This document shows, in pieces, positions 34,990 to 47,173 of a stretch of DNA of 64,000 nt; positions within the stretch are counted from its first letter, which is position 1; the number at the start of each line of letters is the position of its first letter. Location: positions 57,599,739 through 57,663,738 of the forward strand of contig CM068584.1 of NCBI GenBank assembly GCA_035048485.1, given 5' to 3'. The position numbers and the translations under genes are program-made. The notes under the pieces were generated by a model. That model was not told the origin of the DNA, made no database searches, and saw only the letters and a list, made by a program, of their open reading frames with translations. This DNA is from Pteria penguin (taxonomy: Eukaryota > Mollusca > Bivalvia > Pterioida > Pteriidae).

Positions 34990-36114
34990 GAATAAAAGTG
35001 TATTACTATTGCTTTAATAGCTTAATATTGACAATTGTTAAGGGATTCTCAGACGTCTTAACATATGATTTTAATATATCATTAGTACTGCAAAAATATT
35101 ATGACTCTCACCAGTCTGAAATAATATTGCTAGGTAAAACTCAATGAGTTATCATGTTAATAAACAACATGTATGCATACTACTGACATCCGTAACTTTT
35201 TTGTATTAATCTTTCTTAGCATACAATTTTGAATAACATCTAAAATAGCCTTACTATTTTACTCATTTATATAAGATAGCTACTTTTCCAAATATTTATT
35301 CATATAGATCTAGTGAATAACTGTAAAAGTCAATTTTATTCATTTAAAAATAGTACACCCATAGAGCTAAGAGGCATACATCAAAATACGTTGCTCTGAT
35401 GTTGTATTTTCACCTATTGCAAGTTATTTCTATATGTACATGTAAGGCATGTTCGTAAGTCGGTTTAATATCATCTGTATAACCGATACATGCCTGATAA
35501 AGTTGCAAGAAAGATTTGTTAAAATGAAATGTGAATTCTGATTTCCGTAACATTTAAGACGTTTTTGTTTTTGTTATAAACGACTGTTTCGCATATATGA
35601 ATTCAGTCCATGCCATCGTAGTTTGAATGTTAAATAATTCGTTTATCAATTTACTACTTTTCCTATTTGTTACAGATAGTAATATATTTTTGTTATAATT
35701 TGGAAGTTATGCGTTTGTCAATTGATAAAATTTCGTAATAAATATATTAATTCTGCATTACACTTTAGCTTGTTTGACTATTTAAGTCTACCTAACGGTG
35801 TTAAATATTCAAATAAATTATAGAATTAAGTTTTGTTGCAATTTCAGTACACTTAATAGTCTCTCTTTCTACTAATATTGTGAAGAATGTGCGAGGGAAG
35901 TAGCGATCTGACTTCCGTAACGACGTTTCAAGTAACCCAATTCAAATCATATTTTTTCACAAACTATTGCTTTTTCGTGGGTCAAATTTTGGATTCAAGT
36001 CAATGGCATATAAACTTTTAAATATCAAATACTTCCAATCTTGTATGGCAAACTTCATTTGTTCACTTTTTGATAATCTGCAATTGTAACATTTTCTGGA
36101 GAATGGCTGCATAC
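34990..36114. other. AT-rich non-coding stretch
   Basis: No exon, element end or repeat unit recognised in about 1.1 kb. Confidence 0.5.
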
Positions 36115-36375
36115 TCTAGTGTGTGGACTGTAATACTTTGTAGATATAAGCTTCAATGTCCCTTAAATGTAAGGTATGAATCGCAGCAGAGAACGTTCTG
36201 TTCAAAACACATTTGACTGCAAATGAAATATGTGCTTAAACGTCTCAATTGAAAGAGCTCCCGGGTTCAGTCCCTGATGGATTTCATTAAGTGTTAGGTT
36301 ATAGCTCGTCAGTTACACCTCTAATATTTAATATTAGAATCTTGAATCCTCCCTCACTCTATGCTACGGGTATTT
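36115..36375 (+). repeat. Inverted copy of the 57.2-57.5 kb repeat
   Basis: Matches 57300-57535 in reverse complement: AGATATAAGCTTCAATGTCC, AATCGCAGCAGAGAACGTTC, GAGCTCCCGGG, TAATATTTAATATTAGAATC. It marks a dispersed repeat with a TAATATTTAATATTA palindrome. Confidence 0.85.
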
Positions 36376-36379
36376 CTAG

Positions 36380-37601
36380 GGGCTTCAGTCACGTGACCAC
36401 ACCGCCGCGACATCGTAGTAAAAATAACGGGAGTAATCAACGAACTTTACCAACATGGTAATTAATTATTTAATTCCTTAATTGTAATAAATCTTACAAT
36501 ATCGAAATAGTATAGTCTTCTCCTTTCATGAAATCAACTCTAAAATCATCACTTTATCAAAACAAAGCTGAAATGACGGGGTTTTCCAAGTGCATGAAAG
36601 CACGTTATCGATGCGTGATTTGTATACATGGCACCGGGCCAAGCGCATTGCTATGGAGAGGGTGGTCTCTGATTAGTCGACAGAAAGCATAGTCATGCAT
36701 ATTTATGATTGATTTGATCCAAATAAGGAGATGGGCGGACTTTTTCTCTCTTTGACTCAGTTTATCCGAAGGTCGTACTACTTGTAGTAAAAAAGCTATT
36801 AGGGGTCGAATACTTTGACGGGAAAATTGAATGAGATATTGTAAACATATTTATTTCGGGCGGAGGTATGTTAATTGTAGAGATATCGATCTATCGTTTG
36901 ATATAAAAATTATTGTTTATGAAGAGTTAATTATGCTTTTACGACCAAAATATCACCGCGCCCCACTTCCTTGCCTCAGACCGTATTTCCTCTGTTACAC
37001 GGTCAAATGAGAATACTGCTGTTCGCATAACTGGAGGAGGGGACTATGCGGAAAAGGGGCATTTTATGGGCAGTTTGGCATATTTATTTCTTTATCACAT
37101 AAGATGTTACAAAGTAGAAATATTGTTTTGTCAAAAATATAGGTATTCATTGCGGAAAGAATAAAGGGAAAGGGGGGGGGGGGGGTTTCGTTGATACTTT
37201 TTTATCATTTATAACAATATTTTCTATAATATTAATGAATAATGAGTAATGACAATAATGTATTGCAAAGTTATAAAGTAAACTACACATTTATTTTAAA
37301 TTTTGAATACTGTATGTTTATTTATTTATCCGTATTTAAAAAACACTTAAATTTATTATTTTATTGATTTTATTTTACCATTTTATTTAATTTGTTTTCT
37401 TTATTTTGATTTTAGATTCTGTTGAGTTGGTGGTCATTTATCACAGCCTTTGATTCCTTCCTGACGTCCTGGAAATCAAAAGCCTACAAAGATTTGGACT
37501 TGATTTTGTATTATTTTCATTTTTTTTCTTGCAAATTAAATCAATAAATGCTATAAGTTGAGAAAGGATTTTTTTTCAATATTAATTTCTTACTATAGGC
37601 A
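36380..37601 (+). promoter_or_regulatory. Putative 5' region and leader intron of the coiled-coil gene
   Basis: Locally GC-richer sequence (about 36380-36430 and 36600-36840) precedes the ATG at 37602. The ATG follows an acceptor (TTCTTACTATAG then GCAATGG), so a 5' UTR intron is likely. A G tract lies at about 37172-37186. The promoter itself was not located. Confidence 0.35.
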
Positions 37602-40600
37602 ATGGCTTCAGAGACAGAAAGTGATAATTTGGGAGCATACACCAAAGAATTAAATATTACTGTCCAAATGGTTCTAGATCCTGCAAATAGTGCAATATCT
37701 AATGAGTTAAAAGGAAAGCCTGTCTCTAATGGTGCAGTGGCAGAAATAAGAAGATTTTTAAAATCTGACACTGCAGTTGTTGCTGTTCTGAAGTCCTCAG
37801 ACACAAGTTTTGAACAGTGCAATGAAGATTCTCTTAGGAGAAAAATTTTACTTACCTTTAACAATATTAAGAAAATGAGAAAAAATGGTTCGAAAAAGAA
37901 GGAGAATGAATTCTCAAACAAAGTATTCACGGCACCTATTAATGCATCAGATATGCAGCTTATGGACAGCTGCATTGGTGATAAAGAGAAAATGATGATC
38001 AAAGAAGCAAAAGAAAAGACAAAGGAGGTTATTCTTGAGAATAGAGGTTTAAAACGAGAAATCAATGAAAATATGAATGAAATACATGACCTTTCAAATA
38101 CTGTCGAAACTTTAAAGGAAAAACTCAATACAACCCTCAGCGTTATGCATGACACCCAGAGCAAATACCAGGAAACTTTGGCAAAACATTCCATGGATAA
38201 AGAAATGTTAAAAAAAGAAACCGGTGAATGGGAAAAAAATTTCAAGATCTATCAAGTTTGTTTGATCAATTGTCAGAAAAACACAACCAAGCACAACAGA
38301 AACTTAGTATTTACAATATAAGAAATGTAAATAAGCGTCAAAAGAGATTGAAACAAAATTATGAGAAAGAAAGGAAAGAGAATGTTGTTTTAAAAGAGAG
38401 AGTGAGTAATTTAGAGAACGAGGCACAAAAGAAGTCAGAACAGATAGAGAGTTCACAAAGCAAGGTTACAGAGCTTAAGCAAGAGAAAAGAAATCTACAA
38501 AAGCGAGTGAGTTGTCTGAGAAATCAGAACAGAAAGAGAGAAAGAGTGAGCAAGTGATATATAACGAGGCTGAAATAAATAAACTAAAGGATGAAATTAA
38601 AGAACATACAGAAAGAATAGCAGAGTTAGAGAATATTAATATGATTTTAGAGAGTGAGAGTGTTAGAATGTTTGAGAATGGAAGATATACGGACGAGGTG
38701 AGAGAATGTATTATGGCACTGTTAACCCAGTGCAATGTAAGTCTGAGCAAAGTTAACGATGTGATTACCACTGTCATTCACAATCTGACCGGTAAATTAC
38801 CCGAGCGCCTTCCCAGTATGGCTGTTAGGTCCCGTCTCTACGTTGAGGCCAAAGCAGTTGCACACCAGCAAATCGTACAGGCCATGCTGGCCAGCAGCAT
38901 CCCCGATTGATAGCACATTGCACTCCGATGGTACTAGCAAATACTTTAAGCATTACCAATCATTTCAGGTCACCACAAGTGAAGGCAAAGCCCTTTCAAT
39001 TGGTTTATCGGAGCTGGGTGGGTCAGACAGTGTGTCTGTTATGGACTCTTTCAAGGCTTTGATTGACGACCTTGCCCAAACAGTCCAATCATCTGAGGAT
39101 GACAAGGCTTCAAAAGTCAAGCAACTCGTAGTGTCCATAACAAACACAATGTCTGATCAGGGCGCCATAAATCCAGTATTCAACAAAATGTTAACTGACA
39201 TGAGATCTCAATTTTTGCCTGCCATTATAACTAACTGGGATGTTCTTGACGAGGTAACACAAGCTCAACTTGGAAACATGGGTAACTTTTTCTGTAAAAT
39301 GCACTTGATTGTAAATTTTGCCTCTGAGAGTGATAAATGTCTTAATGAATTTGAAAATAACATCATTGAATCTGGGAAAAATCCTCACAGTTTTGGAACT
39401 TCAGAATCATCTGCTGTCCGTCTTATTCGAACTGCCGCAAAAGCATTTACAACCCATGGTTCTGAGAAGGCAGGTGTCGCCTCACACTGGGAAAGTTTTT
39501 TTATCAGAAAAGGAACTGACCAACCATTTAGTGACATTTAGGTCAAACCGTTTTAACATAATTTTTTATGATGCTGCTGCTCTTTATTATCACTGGAGTG
39601 ACATACAGGACTTTTTAAATCAATGGTTGTCCCCAAATGACTTACTTAAATCTATTATGTTTGATGTAAATGAAAAGCTTACAAAGTCTGGGGTAAGGGC
39701 CCTTGGGATAATTGATAAGGTTATCACTGGCCCAATGTGGCGACTGTTTGAGAAGGAAGAGTCCATTCTCTCTTTGAACCCCTATTTGAATAGAGCGCTA
39801 GAGAAATTTCAGGAATGGGGTTCGAACGCTGAATCACTATTTGAGGGAGACCACCTGTTCCATGATATTGAAATTCATAAAGACGATATGTATGAAGCAC
39901 TCTTTGCTGATACTGAGGACCCTGAACGGGATAGTTCGACTCAAATGGCCCTAGAAATAGTCATCAATGCTATTTGGTTGGTTGGTTGATTGGTGTTTTA
40001 CGTCGCTTTCAACAATATTTCAGTTATATCGCGACATGGAAGCAGGAGGTTACTAACCTCTTAAACATAGTGGCGCAACCCGGGAACCGAACCCGGATCG
40101 TCGGCGCCGCAAGCCAAGCGCTAAACCACTACACCAAGCCTGCCCCTCAATGCTATTTGGATAATATTAGATAGGCAGGCCAAGGACCAATTGCCCGGTG
40201 GCAAGTACTTTGACCCCTCACCTGAATTATCCAGACAGACTGCTGCTGTTCCAAAGACAAATACTATTTCAGAGAGAGACTTTGGAAGTCTAGATTTGTT
40301 GGTGCGAATGAAACCTGGAGCATCAACAGTCTGTTACGACTCAATAGTTTTGTGGTCAAACAACAAGACAGCAGCCTGGCTGGATAATTTAGGGGAGGAG
40401 GAGAGAACTCGGGCATTGGAACTTGCTAGAAGGCGAGCCCCTGAACTTAAGATTAGATTTCAAGAAATAAAAAAGGCAATAAAAGAACAAAAACTACTGT
40501 CGTTAAAGAACAAGCAAGCAAAAAAGCAAGCAAAAGATGAAAATCAAAGAATTAATAAAGTTAAATTGACCAATGAAATTACATGTATGGGTGGGCTATG

Positions 40601-41183
40601 GTCAGATGTTGAAACCCTAAATTTAAATGTTGCCAATCTAAACTCAGAGGAACTTAAGAATGCTGTATATACACAAATTAAATTTCACAAAGATGTTCTT
40701 AACAGCCGTGGGCCCAGAGAGTGGTTTCAAAAATCCAAACTGAAACATACATACACCACACAAGAACTTGTTTCAAATCTACACAAAATTATAGAGATGA
40801 ATGCAGTTCCATCCCCTCGCCAACAACATAACATCGTTTTGAAAGATATTACTCAGGTTCGGGCTGAACTTGACTTGGCAAAACAAATAGCCAATAAAGT
40901 TATGCTTGCGCGCAAGAAAAGGTCAATAACACAGCAAAAGGACCTTCTGCCAACATTCATAAAAACCCCCTCTGACCTGGTTGGTAAGAAAATCTTGCAT
41001 CAATGTTTTGATGATGACAGAAATACACAATGGTACCCAGGTCAAGTGAGTTGTATTCACAAACACTGTCCTCTAGATCTCATCAAAACCAAATATGTTG
41101 TAATTTATGATGAGGTACCATCTGAGGAATATATATTTGACCTCTTGAAAGATCTAAAGAAAGGAGATCTAATCATTAATTAG
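37602..41183 (+). pseudogene. Long coiled-coil gene, broken by indels and a SINE
   Basis: One protein of roughly 1,100 residues is spread over five frames. The N-terminus (37602-38245) starts MASETESDNLGAYTKELN. A Lys/Glu-rich coiled coil follows to 38660 (KRLKQNYEKERKENVVLKER). Then come conserved blocks: VRSRLYVEAKAVAHQQI, LHSDGTSKYFKHYQSF, GTSESSAVRLIRTAAKAFTT, FRSNRFNIIFYDAAALYYHW, VRALGIIDKVITGPMWRLF. The SINE (39978-40146) splits the frame after INAIW. The final part (to 41183) has a TRALELARRRAPELK helix and a C-terminal TQWYPGQV domain of possible Tudor/SH3 type. Two shifts sit at an A7 (38230) and a T7 (39497) run. It belongs to an unnamed family in molluscs and cnidarians; no function is assigned. 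Confidence 0.65.
39978..40146 (-). mobile_element. tRNA-derived SINE splitting the coiled-coil gene
   Basis: Perfect 14-bp target duplication TCAATGCTATTTGG (39964-39977 and 40147-40160). Minus-strand A box TGGTTTAGCGC and B box GGTTCGGTTCC are intact. The tail GCGACGTAAAACACC plus (AATC)/(AACC) repeats resembles the LINE 3' tail. The 183-bp duplication-plus-insert keeps the host frame but introduces a stop. Confidence 0.95.
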
Positions 41184-41199
41184 ATATACAGGTTTCCAA

Positions 41200-41715
41200 T
41201 ACCGGTATCAATTACCAATATCCCTTTGCTGTGTTATTGACCTGTAACAGGTTTTCCCTACATAATGAATATTTGTGTTGAATGATACAGACTAGAATGG
41301 AGAAGAACAAGTTCTTCTGTGGTGTATGTATGTATCAAGTAGGTATACATGTTTCATATATCAATCACCAATATATTACCTGTAACAAGTTTTCCCTAAT
41401 TTATGACAATTCGTAGTTGAATGATACAGTAGAAATGCAGGTGGCCGCTGTATCAAGTTGGTATACATGTTTCAAATATCAATTACCAATATATTACTTG
41501 TAACAAGTTTTCCCTAATTTATGACAATTTTTAGTTGAATGATACAGTAGAAAGGCAGGTGGCCTATGTATCAAGTTGGTATACATGTTTCAAATATCAT
41601 TTACCAATATATTAATTTTACATGTATTAACAAGTTTTCCTTAATTTATGACAGTTCTTAGTTGAATGATACAGTAAAAAGGCAGGTGGCCGCTGTATCG
41701 GTATACATGTGTCCT
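41200..41715 (+). repeat. About 119-bp tandem repeat, four units
   Basis: GTATACATG anchors at 41342, 41461, 41579 and 41701, so units are 119, 118 and 122 bp. Each has ACCAATATATTA, AACAAGTTTTCC, TTGAATGATACAGTA and GCAGGTGGCC. A first, more diverged unit precedes 41342. It lies just 3' of the coiled-coil gene. Confidence 0.9.
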
Positions 41716-42180
41716 TTGTCAATTTAGATTAATCATTAATTAAGTTTTGCATGCAGTGTTAAGTGAAAATTTGACATGTATAGCAAATTAGATCGTTAGT
41801 CTTAGTTTGTTAGTATGTATGTAATATTGATAGTTATCAGCTTTATAGGAATAAAAGTCTGAATGAGTTTGGTTTGCAAGTGTGAAAATGTGGTCAGACA
41901 AAAATGTACATGTATACATGTATTATGAATCATGTTAATAACAACATTTTGCTTCAATTAAATGACACATAGATAGATAGATAGATTATTGTTTTACGTC
42001 GCGCCGGGAATATTTCACCCATATGGCGACGGTCACCAGTTAACATAGTCAAAACAAATTAAAACGAGCAATTAAAATATCTAAGAAAGACCAGCTCTCA
42101 TTGTATATCGTATCTACACATAAATGAAATTGCTAAAATATACATGCATGTACAATTAAAATACGTTATATTTCAATATA

Positions 42181-45100
42181 TTATATTTTATTATATAATT
42201 TAACTTCTTTTAAAAATTCCAGAATTTTCGAAATACTGATATTCTCAAACAACTCACTCATAGTTTGTACGGTATAATACTGATTTCGAATGTGTGCAGT
42301 GTCTGCACATTCTAACAATATATGTTTTATACTTAATAGACATCCGCAAGGGATACACTCTGGAGGAGGCTCTTCCTTTAAAAGGTATGAATGAGTTATC
42401 CAAGAGTGCCCCATGCGGAGTCTGTAAGTAACGACTTCGTCTCGACGGTTATTATGATTAAAATGTAGTTTATGTTTAAAAATTGGCTTGAAATCATGAA
42501 GTTTATTGTTAACTTCATGGTCCCAGGCTTCTTGCGTTAAATTCTCAATATAATTTAATATACATGATTTTAAATCTGTTTAAGGAATTTTACCTACAGT
42601 ACTATACCTATGTAAAGCTTCTTTTGCTGCTGTATCAGCTTTAATATTACCGACTAAACCCATATGTCCTGGAATCCAACAAAATACAATCTCAAAATTA
42701 TTTGATAACAGGGAATGGACTTTCTCTAAAATTCTCAAAACATACAGATTACTTGTATTGAAATATTTAATAGCCTGAAGACACGACAAAGAGTCAGAAA
42801 AAATAATACTTTTTGAATATTTGTTTTTTTTCAGTATCATTTAGAGCTAACATTATAGCTTTAGCTTCCGCTGTAAATATAGAACTATTATTAGGTAAAC
42901 GAATAGATAAAGAAACGTCGTTATCAGTTACTGCAGCAGCTGCAACTCTATCATCATCCTTAGAACCATCTGTATAATATGATTTATAATCAGAGTGAAA
43001 AGAAGCGATTTCAGAAAACATTTGTTTATATTGCAGAGAATTAGTATCTTGTTTCTTATAATCTGCTAATTTTAGTATGACTGTAGGTCTCTTCATTAAC
43101 CATGGCGGCGAAGAAGATATTTCGTACTTATCTATATCAGGCAGCGTGATATCAGCTTCCTCGATAAGTGGTCGAACACGTAAGCCTATATTTTTAATGC
43201 TATTCGGTTTATTATCATATTTCATTTCATACTTCGGCTTAAAGACACAATTAAATGCAGGATTTGATGGGTTTGCATACAATCTAATAATATATTGTAA
43301 TGTTAATTTAATTCTTCTTTCCTTCAAAGATGGTTCATTTGCTTCCGAATATAAACTTTGTACAGGTGAGGTCCTGAAAGCACCAAGACTTAATCTCAAG
43401 CCCTGGTGATGTATGGTGTCCAGAAGCTGTAAATAGGACTTTCTGGCTGAACCATAAACAATACAACCATAGTCCAGCTTCGATCGGACCAGCGATCTAT
43501 AAAGCTGGAGCAAGGTTGTACTTTCAGCACCCCACTCTGCACTAGATAACACTTTTAATATATCTAAGGCTTTTAAGCACTTTACTTTTAATGACTTTAT
43601 ATGCGGTATAAAAGACAGTCGTTTATCAAATATAAGACCAAGAAATTTAACTTCATTTACAACATTTATTCTATTACCGTCCATAAAAAGTTCAGGGTCA
43701 TTATGCATTCGTCTATTTTGACAGAAATGCACACAAGAAGTTTTATTTTTCGAAAATTTAAAACCATTTTCAATTGACCACTGAAATATATTATTTAAAC
43801 ACAACTGAAGTTTCCGTTCTATCATATTCATATTTTTCCCGCAACAACATATCAAAAAGTCATCAACATATAAAGAACCATCGATATCGTTTTTCAACAC
43901 CTGTGCCAAACTATTTATTTTAATACTAAAAAGAGTAACAGATAGTATACTTCCTTGTGGAACGCCCATCTCCTGTTCAAAAGAATCAGAAATATGGGAC
44001 CCCAGTCGAATATTAAAACGTCGATCTTTTAGAAAATTTGAAATAAAAACAGGCAAACTGCCTCTTAAACCCATATCATATAGATCCTTTAAAATACCAT
44101 ATTTCCAGGTCGTATCATACGCCTTTTCCAGATCGAAAAAGATAGAAACTACATGTTGTTTATTTATGAAAGCATCACGAATATATGTTTCAAGGCGCAC
44201 AAGATGATCAGTGGTACTTCTCTGCTTCCTGAAACCACACTGAATATCAGTGAGAAGATTGTTGTGTTCCAGGAACCAGACAAGACGCTCATTAATCATA
44301 CGTTCTAAACTTTTACATATACAACTCGTTAAAGATATCGGCCTATAATTAATAGGATCAGTATGGTCCTTTCCAGGCTTGGGAATGGCAATAACAATAG
44401 ATTCTCTCCACGATTGTGGAAACTCGCCATTCAACCATATGTAATTAAATATATTTAGTAGAATATGTAAAGATTCCAAAGGAAGATGTTTTAAAATTTG
44501 ATAATGCACTTCATCTGGACCAGTTGCAGTATCGTTAGAGCACTGTAGCGAATAATGTAATTCTTCGATCGAGAAGGGCTCATTATAGTCTTCTTGATTA
44601 TTTGATTCAAACTTCAATTTTATTTTTTCGGATTTTTGTTTAATACGACGAAACTGAGGAAGACAGTTATCAGAAGAAGAGTTTTTCGAAAAGGTCTCCC
44701 CTAAACAATTAGCAATATCCTGCTTAGATGTTAAAACATCAGAATTATGAACAAGATGTTTAACAGTATTTGAAGTATTTTTGCCTTTAATTTTATTTAT
44801 CATCTTCCATACCTTATTGGTAGGCGTTCGAGTATTAACTTTAGAGACATAATTTCTCCATGATAAACGTTTGCTATGATTGATTGTGCGCCTGGCAGCA
44901 GCTCTACACTGACGAACTTTATTTAAATTAGAAGTAATAGGATGCTTTTTGAATACCTTTTCGGCCCTTTTACGATCTCTGATAACACTTTCACAAGTAT
45001 CGTCAAACCAAGGATTATATTTCTTTTTTTGAAACGTAGAGGTTTTGGGAATATTCTTCTCACAAATCTGAACAAGTGTATTTGTAAACGAAAGAATAGG

Positions 45101-45871
45101 ATCAGTTTTACTTAAATGATTTACTTGATTTAGATTTGCAAGACAATCAGATTGGAATTGACTCCAGTCAGCTTTATTTAGCTTCCAACGTGGCATACAT
45201 GTATTACTTGATGCAATATTACTTTTTAATATAAGTGGAAAATGATCACTTCCACACAAATCGTCATGAACTGACCACACAAAGTCAGTAAAAAGCGATG
45301 GATCAGTTATAGTAAGATCTATTGAAGTATAAGTACCATGTCCTGGATGTAAATAGGTACTAGACCCATCATTAAAGACACATAAACCATGTTTTGCTAT
45401 AAAATCTTCAATTATATCACCTTTAGCATCATTGCTATCACTGCCCCACAAGATATTGTGAGCATTAAAATCACCCAATATGATAAATGGTTTAGGTAGT
45501 TGTTCAACCAAGTTGTCCAATTCTCTACGATCTATATTTAAAGTCGGAGGAAAATATATTGAACAAAACGTTATTGTTTTATGTAATGTAACACGCACAG
45601 CGATAGCTTGTAAAGGTGTGTTTAAAATAACACTACTGTGCAAGATAGAATTTCTAATAAAAATTGACGAGCCACCCGCAGCTCTTTCATTATTACTATA
45701 AACATTATATTGTGAAAAGTTTTTAAATTGAAAAGAATCTGTGTCCTTAAGATGGGTCTCCTGTAAACATAATACTGCTGGAGAGAAGTTTTGATCGAGA
45801 GTTTTCAATTCATTAAAATTAACTTTTAAACCTCTACAATTCCACTGAATTATATTATCCGAATTATTCAT
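42181..45871 (-). CDS. LINE copy B ORF2: endonuclease, RT, RNase H
   Basis: Starts MNNSDNIIQWNCRGLK. The APE endonuclease motifs NCRGLK, LQETHLKD, ILGDFNAHN and GSDHFPL occupy the first 210 residues and nick the target DNA. RT blocks include GKDHTDPINYRPISLTS, GFRKQRSTTDHLVRLE, FDLEKAYDT, GVPQGSILS and the catalytic SLYVDDFLI. RNase H shows YYTDGSKDDDR, FTAEAKAIMLAL, FSDSLSCLQAI and IPGHMGLVGNIKAD. The C-terminus has PPECIPCGCLLSIKHILLEC, a zinc-type motif. A shift at the T8 run (42827-42834) and a TAA at about 42580 break the frame late. The main open part is 42794-45871 (1025 codons). Copy A has the same order. Confidence 0.95.
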
Positions 45872-45973
45872 TTCTCTTTGAGACGAGCAAGAGAAGGCTT
45901 GCGACCTCTTTTAGTTGGGGATTTACTACAATCCCGTGTATCGACATTGTGAGAATTCTCACTAGCTCGTATA

Positions 45974-47173
45974 TTAGGAGCCCTCCTCTCCTAAAATATC
46001 AAATCTATTTTTCGTAGCTGCGTGTGCAACACACGTATTAGAAGATTGTTTATTTGTTTTACTTTTATTTTGTATTTTTTTCGATGACTGACTCGGTTTT
46101 GTTGGCACAGGTGGTTTAACATGCGAAGATGACGCTTGAGATGACTTTGATGATGAAGTCGAGGAACTTTTTACATTGAAAGGTGGACTTGGTAATTCAG
46201 TTTGAATACCGCAAATCTCAGTTTGACAACCAACAGTTGCTGTTTTCTTTGTGAGAACGGCAGCAGCGTAACTATTTGTTGCCAATGAACGAGCATGGGA
46301 AGCTTCATACAACGTTCTTGCCTCGTAAAAAGAAACACCTCTCTCAACTTTTATTTTTATAATTTCAACTTCGCGTAAATACGCGGGACATTGTTTCGAG
46401 GATGAACAGTGGTTCCCCTTACAGTTCACACAAAAGGGTGTACAGTCACAAGGCATTTGAAAATGGGCATCCCCATGATCCATGACTTCACCATCAAATT
46501 CATCTACAACTATATTTTCAACTTCTTCATGACCACAACGATGACATATACTTTTTTTTCGATTGCATCTGTACCGTGAATGGCCAAATTTTTGACAAGT
46601 AAAACAGCGCAACGGTGATGGATAATATAGTTCTACGTTGGCTGTAACATAGCCTAGCTTTATTTTCGGGGGTACAGAGGGTGTACTGAACGTAAGGAGG
46701 AAAGTATTTGTTTTAATGTCTTTGCCATCCTTTTTGATTATAAATCGCCGTACACCTACGACTTTCTGGCTCTTCAATTCCGCGAGTATTGTTTCATCTG
46801 ATAACGAAGTGAGAGTCCTATCCTTATCTCTCAAAATACCGCGACACGTATTAAGCGTATGATGAACAGACACTTTTACAGGTATGTGACCGATGTGGTC
46901 CAATGTTAGTAAATTAATTGATTGTTGTTTCTTCAAGCATTCGACTATAAGATGTCCGTTCCTTTGCTTGGTAACGTTTTTAACTGTTCCGGCAACAGAT
47001 TGAATAGTTTTATCAACTAAGAAGGGCGAAGCCTTAGCTAAAGCACCATCTTCAGAAGATATGACCAGAAAACGAGACCAGTCATCATCAGGTTGTACAA
47101 CAGTATTATCAATATTGTCCAAAAGACGTTTTCGTTTATTCAAAGTTTGGTGGTTTTGTGTAGAGGACGCCAT
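45974..47173 (-). CDS. LINE copy B ORF1, gag-like (399 aa)
   Basis: Intact frame from MASSTQNHQTLNKRKR to DILGEEGS. The protein binds the element's RNA in a ribonucleoprotein. Residues 30-165 form a probable RRM-like fold (HIGHIPVKVSVHHTLNTCRG, GVRRFIIKKDGKDIKTNTF). A Cys-rich region follows with CFTCQKFGHSRYRC (190-203), CHRCGHEE (210-217) and CVNCKGNHCSSSKQC (248-262). Residues 290-385 are Ser/Lys/Pro-rich. It sits about 100 bases before ORF2. The start is chosen because copy A has the same ATG context. Confidence 0.9.
   Translation of the reverse strand: MASSTQNHQTLNKRKRLLDNIDNTVVQPDDDWSRFLVISSEDGALAKASPFLVDKTIQSVAGTVKNVTKQRNGHLIVECLKKQQSINLLTLDHIGHIPVKVSVHHTLNTCRGILRDKDRTLTSLSDETILAELKSQKVVGVRRFIIKKDGKDIKTNTFLLTFSTPSVPPKIKLGYVTANVELYYPSPLRCFTCQKFGHSRYRCNRKKSICHRCGHEEVENIVVDEFDGEVMDHGDAHFQMPCDCTPFCVNCKGNHCSSSKQCPAYLREVEIIKIKVERGVSFYEARTLYEASHARSLATNSYAAAVLTKKTATVGCQTEICGIQTELPSPPFNVKSSSTSSSKSSQASSSHVKPPVPTKPSQSSKKIQNKSKTNKQSSNTCVAHAATKNRFDILGEEGS

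Noticed and set aside
37541..38245. 234-codon antisense ORF
   Set aside because: It is the reverse shadow of the Lys/Glu-rich coiled-coil coding sequence, giving a false Phe/Ser/Leu-rich protein.
43077..43409. ORFs on the + strand within LINE copy B (also 45480-45701, 47061-47320)
   Set aside because: They are shadows of ORF1, ORF2 and the 5' UTR on the minus strand.
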